A stretch of 7,367 nt of DNA from positions 1-7,367 of the forward strand of contig JAYKIS010000028.1 of assembly GCA_035286125.1 (NCBI GenBank), read 5' to 3'. The notes under the pieces are model-generated. The model made no database searches and was not told the DNA's origin. It was given only the letters and a program-made list of their open reading frames with translations. The DNA comes from VGJW01 sp035286125 (lineage in GTDB: Bacteria; Cyanobacteriota; Sericytochromatia; S15B-MN24; VGJW01). A program made the position numbers and the translations under genes. Shown here one piece after another: positions 6,377-7,367 of this stretch (positions are counted from its first letter, which is position 1; every line of letters starts with the position of its first letter).

Positions 6377-7057
6377 ATGTGGCTATCGCGGTTCTTCCGG
6401 CGCCGCAAGTCCCGCAAGCCCAAGGGACCGGGGCTGGCTCCCGGGCGTGCGCTCTCCGGCTCGCTCGGCGGACTGCGTCCTGCCGGCCTCATCGAAATGG
6501 CCGCGCTCATCGGGCCCGACCAGACCCCCGTGCCCGTCATCATCCGCCGCGGACGTCCTGAGGATGCGCAAGTCTTCGCCAAGTGGCCCGAGCCCACCTG
6601 GTTCGACTGGGTCGGCCTTGCGATGGGCAGGTCGTCGGGCCGGGACGTCAAGGGCCATGTCGACTTCGGCAAGGCGTCGTCCCTGATGGTCCTCGAGTTG
6701 CTCAACCCCGCGGCCACGGGCGTGTCCATCGTGGGTGGCGTCGCCGTCGGCGTGGACCGCAGCGGCAAGGTACCGGTCCTCGAGGTGCGCTACCTCGAGC
6801 GGATGCCGGGTTCCCCGCTCAAGGGCATCGGCAAGCTGCTGCTCGTGGCCGCCCTGTACGAGGCAGCGCGCCTCGAGGCAGCACTCGTGCTCGATGCACT
6901 CCTGAAGTCCGGATCCGACATTTTCTACAGGCGCTGCGGCATGGTCGAGTCCGGCCAAAGCCAGGAACCGGCCTTGACCCGCCGCATGGCCTTTCCTGAC
7001 CCCACCCGCGCAAGCCGCTTCCTTGAGTCGTGTCGGGTCGAGGGCCTGTTGCCTTGA
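6377..7057 (+). CDS. GNAT-like acetyltransferase with basic N-terminal tail
   Basis: This is a 226-residue protein whose second half has the GNAT N-acetyltransferase pattern. A beta strand (134-141, VLEVRYLE) is followed by the acetyl-CoA loop and helix (147-165, PLKGIGKLLLVAALYEAAR). Next come a strand with LVLDAL (170-175) and the typical late motif DIFYRRCGM (181-189). The loop is KGIGK, but the Arg/Gln usually found three residues before its first Gly is Pro147 here, so cofactor binding may be atypical. The first 16 residues carry nine Arg/Lys. Residues 20-120 are not recognised. The acceptor substrate is unknown. I chose ATG 6377 because upstream frame runs antisense through the SRPBCC gene; AGGA at 6365-6368 could serve as RBS, and a TAGGAT sits at 6364-6369. 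The stop overlaps a TTG start of the next gene, suggesting an operon. Confidence 0.72.
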   Translation: MWLSRFFRRRKSRKPKGPGLAPGRALSGSLGGLRPAGLIEMAALIGPDQTPVPVIIRRGRPEDAQVFAKWPEPTWFDWVGLAMGRSSGRDVKGHVDFGKASSLMVLELLNPAATGVSIVGGVAVGVDRSGKVPVLEVRYLERMPGSPLKGIGKLLLVAALYEAARLEAALVLDALLKSGSDIFYRRCGMVESGQSQEPALTRRMAFPDPTRASRFLESCRVEGLLP

Positions 7058-7367
7058 AGTCGGCCTTCCTGACCTCGCAGCGCAGCCTGACGGCGGACGA
7101 ACGCCGGCACCTGCGGCAGCGGATGACGTGGCTCCGCAGGGCGGCACGGGCGGCGTGGCTGCCGACGCTGCTTCCGGCAGTCGCGGCGGCGTGGTTGCGC
7201 GAGCCCGGGTGGCTCTTTCCGGCTATGCTCGCCATCGTGCCCTCATGGTGGGCCTGGCGGCGCCTCGAAGGCCGAAGGAAGGTCATCGAGGGCGACCTGG
7301 GCCGGGGCAAGGTCCGCTGCGTGATGGGCGTACTGGGCGGCAACGACACGCTCGAGGGCTGGGTTCC
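7054..7367 (+). CDS. Small membrane protein, unknown function (3' partial)
   Basis: An open frame starts with TTG at 7054, shares TTGA with the stop of the GNAT-like gene, and runs off the window after 104 codons. GAGGG (7040-7044) lies nine bases upstream as a plausible RBS, and the frame is closed upstream by TGA at 7024-7026. The visible product begins with a charged stretch (SLTADERRHLRQRM, 11-24). Two probable membrane helices follow (about 32-48 and 52-68, Ala/Leu/Trp-rich) with a very short turn between them. After the second helix comes a basic stretch (RRLEGRRKVIEGDLGRGKVR, 69-88) that could be cytoplasmic and start a soluble domain. I do not recognise the family. Alternative starts are GTG 7030 and ATG 7123. 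Coupling suggests it works with, or is made together with, the acetyltransferase-like protein. Confidence 0.65.
   Translation, partial: MKSAFLTSQRSLTADERRHLRQRMTWLRRAARAAWLPTLLPAVAAAWLREPGWLFPAMLAIVPSWWAWRRLEGRRKVIEGDLGRGKVRCVMGVLGGNDTLEGWV

Noticed and set aside
6692..6877. CTCGAG occurring four times in 186 bases and at least twelve times in the window
   Set aside because: Nearly all copies checked are in-frame Leu-Glu codons (CTC GAG) of real genes, so codon preference explains them rather than a repeated regulatory site.
6383..7147. 254-codon minus-strand open frame
   Set aside because: It runs opposite the GNAT-like gene, whose plus strand shows a recognisable fold pattern and a coupled downstream gene; no motif is seen in the minus-strand product.

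Overview
The window is a GC-rich bacterial chromosomal stretch, roughly 70% G+C in most genes, and it is almost fully coding. It holds six substantial genes, plus the start of a seventh that runs off the right end. No rRNA, tRNA, CRISPR array, insertion sequence or phage gene is visible. The organism cannot be named from this sequence. The housekeeping gene is bacterial aspartyl-tRNA synthetase. A lipoprotein signal and a peptidoglycan-binding-like domain on the secreted protease are compatible with a diderm bacterium but do not prove one. At least one gene has a strong AAAGGAG ribosome binding site.

Layout from left to right. Bases 1-1618 (+) are aspS, lacking about 58 N-terminal residues. 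A 126-base gap follows. It carries a weak hairpin just after aspS and a striking palindrome that runs into the next start codon. Bases 1745-2860 (+) encode a complete DUF4172-type Fic AMP-transferase with a built-in inhibitory helix and a C-terminal winged helix. Its 5' end is visibly less GC-rich than its neighbours. After 12 bases comes a convergent gene, 2873-4861 (-), for a secreted subtilisin-family lipoprotein with a long Pro/Gly linker and a C-terminal PG_binding_1-like domain. Divergent from it by only 44 bases is 4906-5724 (+), a YkgJ-type cysteine-cluster protein. Its 3' end overlaps by 35 bases the 3' end of 5690-6283 (-), a SRPBCC/START-like lipid- or ligand-binding protein with a good RBS and a plausible promoter. 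Divergent again, 6377-7057 (+) encodes a GNAT-like acetyltransferase with a very basic N-terminus. Through a TTGA stop/start overlap it appears translationally coupled to a small two-helix membrane protein (7054 to the end, incomplete).

The genes do not form one pathway. Apart from the GNAT/membrane-protein pair, they are single genes on alternating strands with very short intergenic spaces. The parts most worth a second look are the palindrome at the Fic start, which could be an operator read by Fic's own winged helix; the protease-linker-peptidoglycan-binding architecture; and a residue pattern suggesting that the AspRS is non-discriminating.
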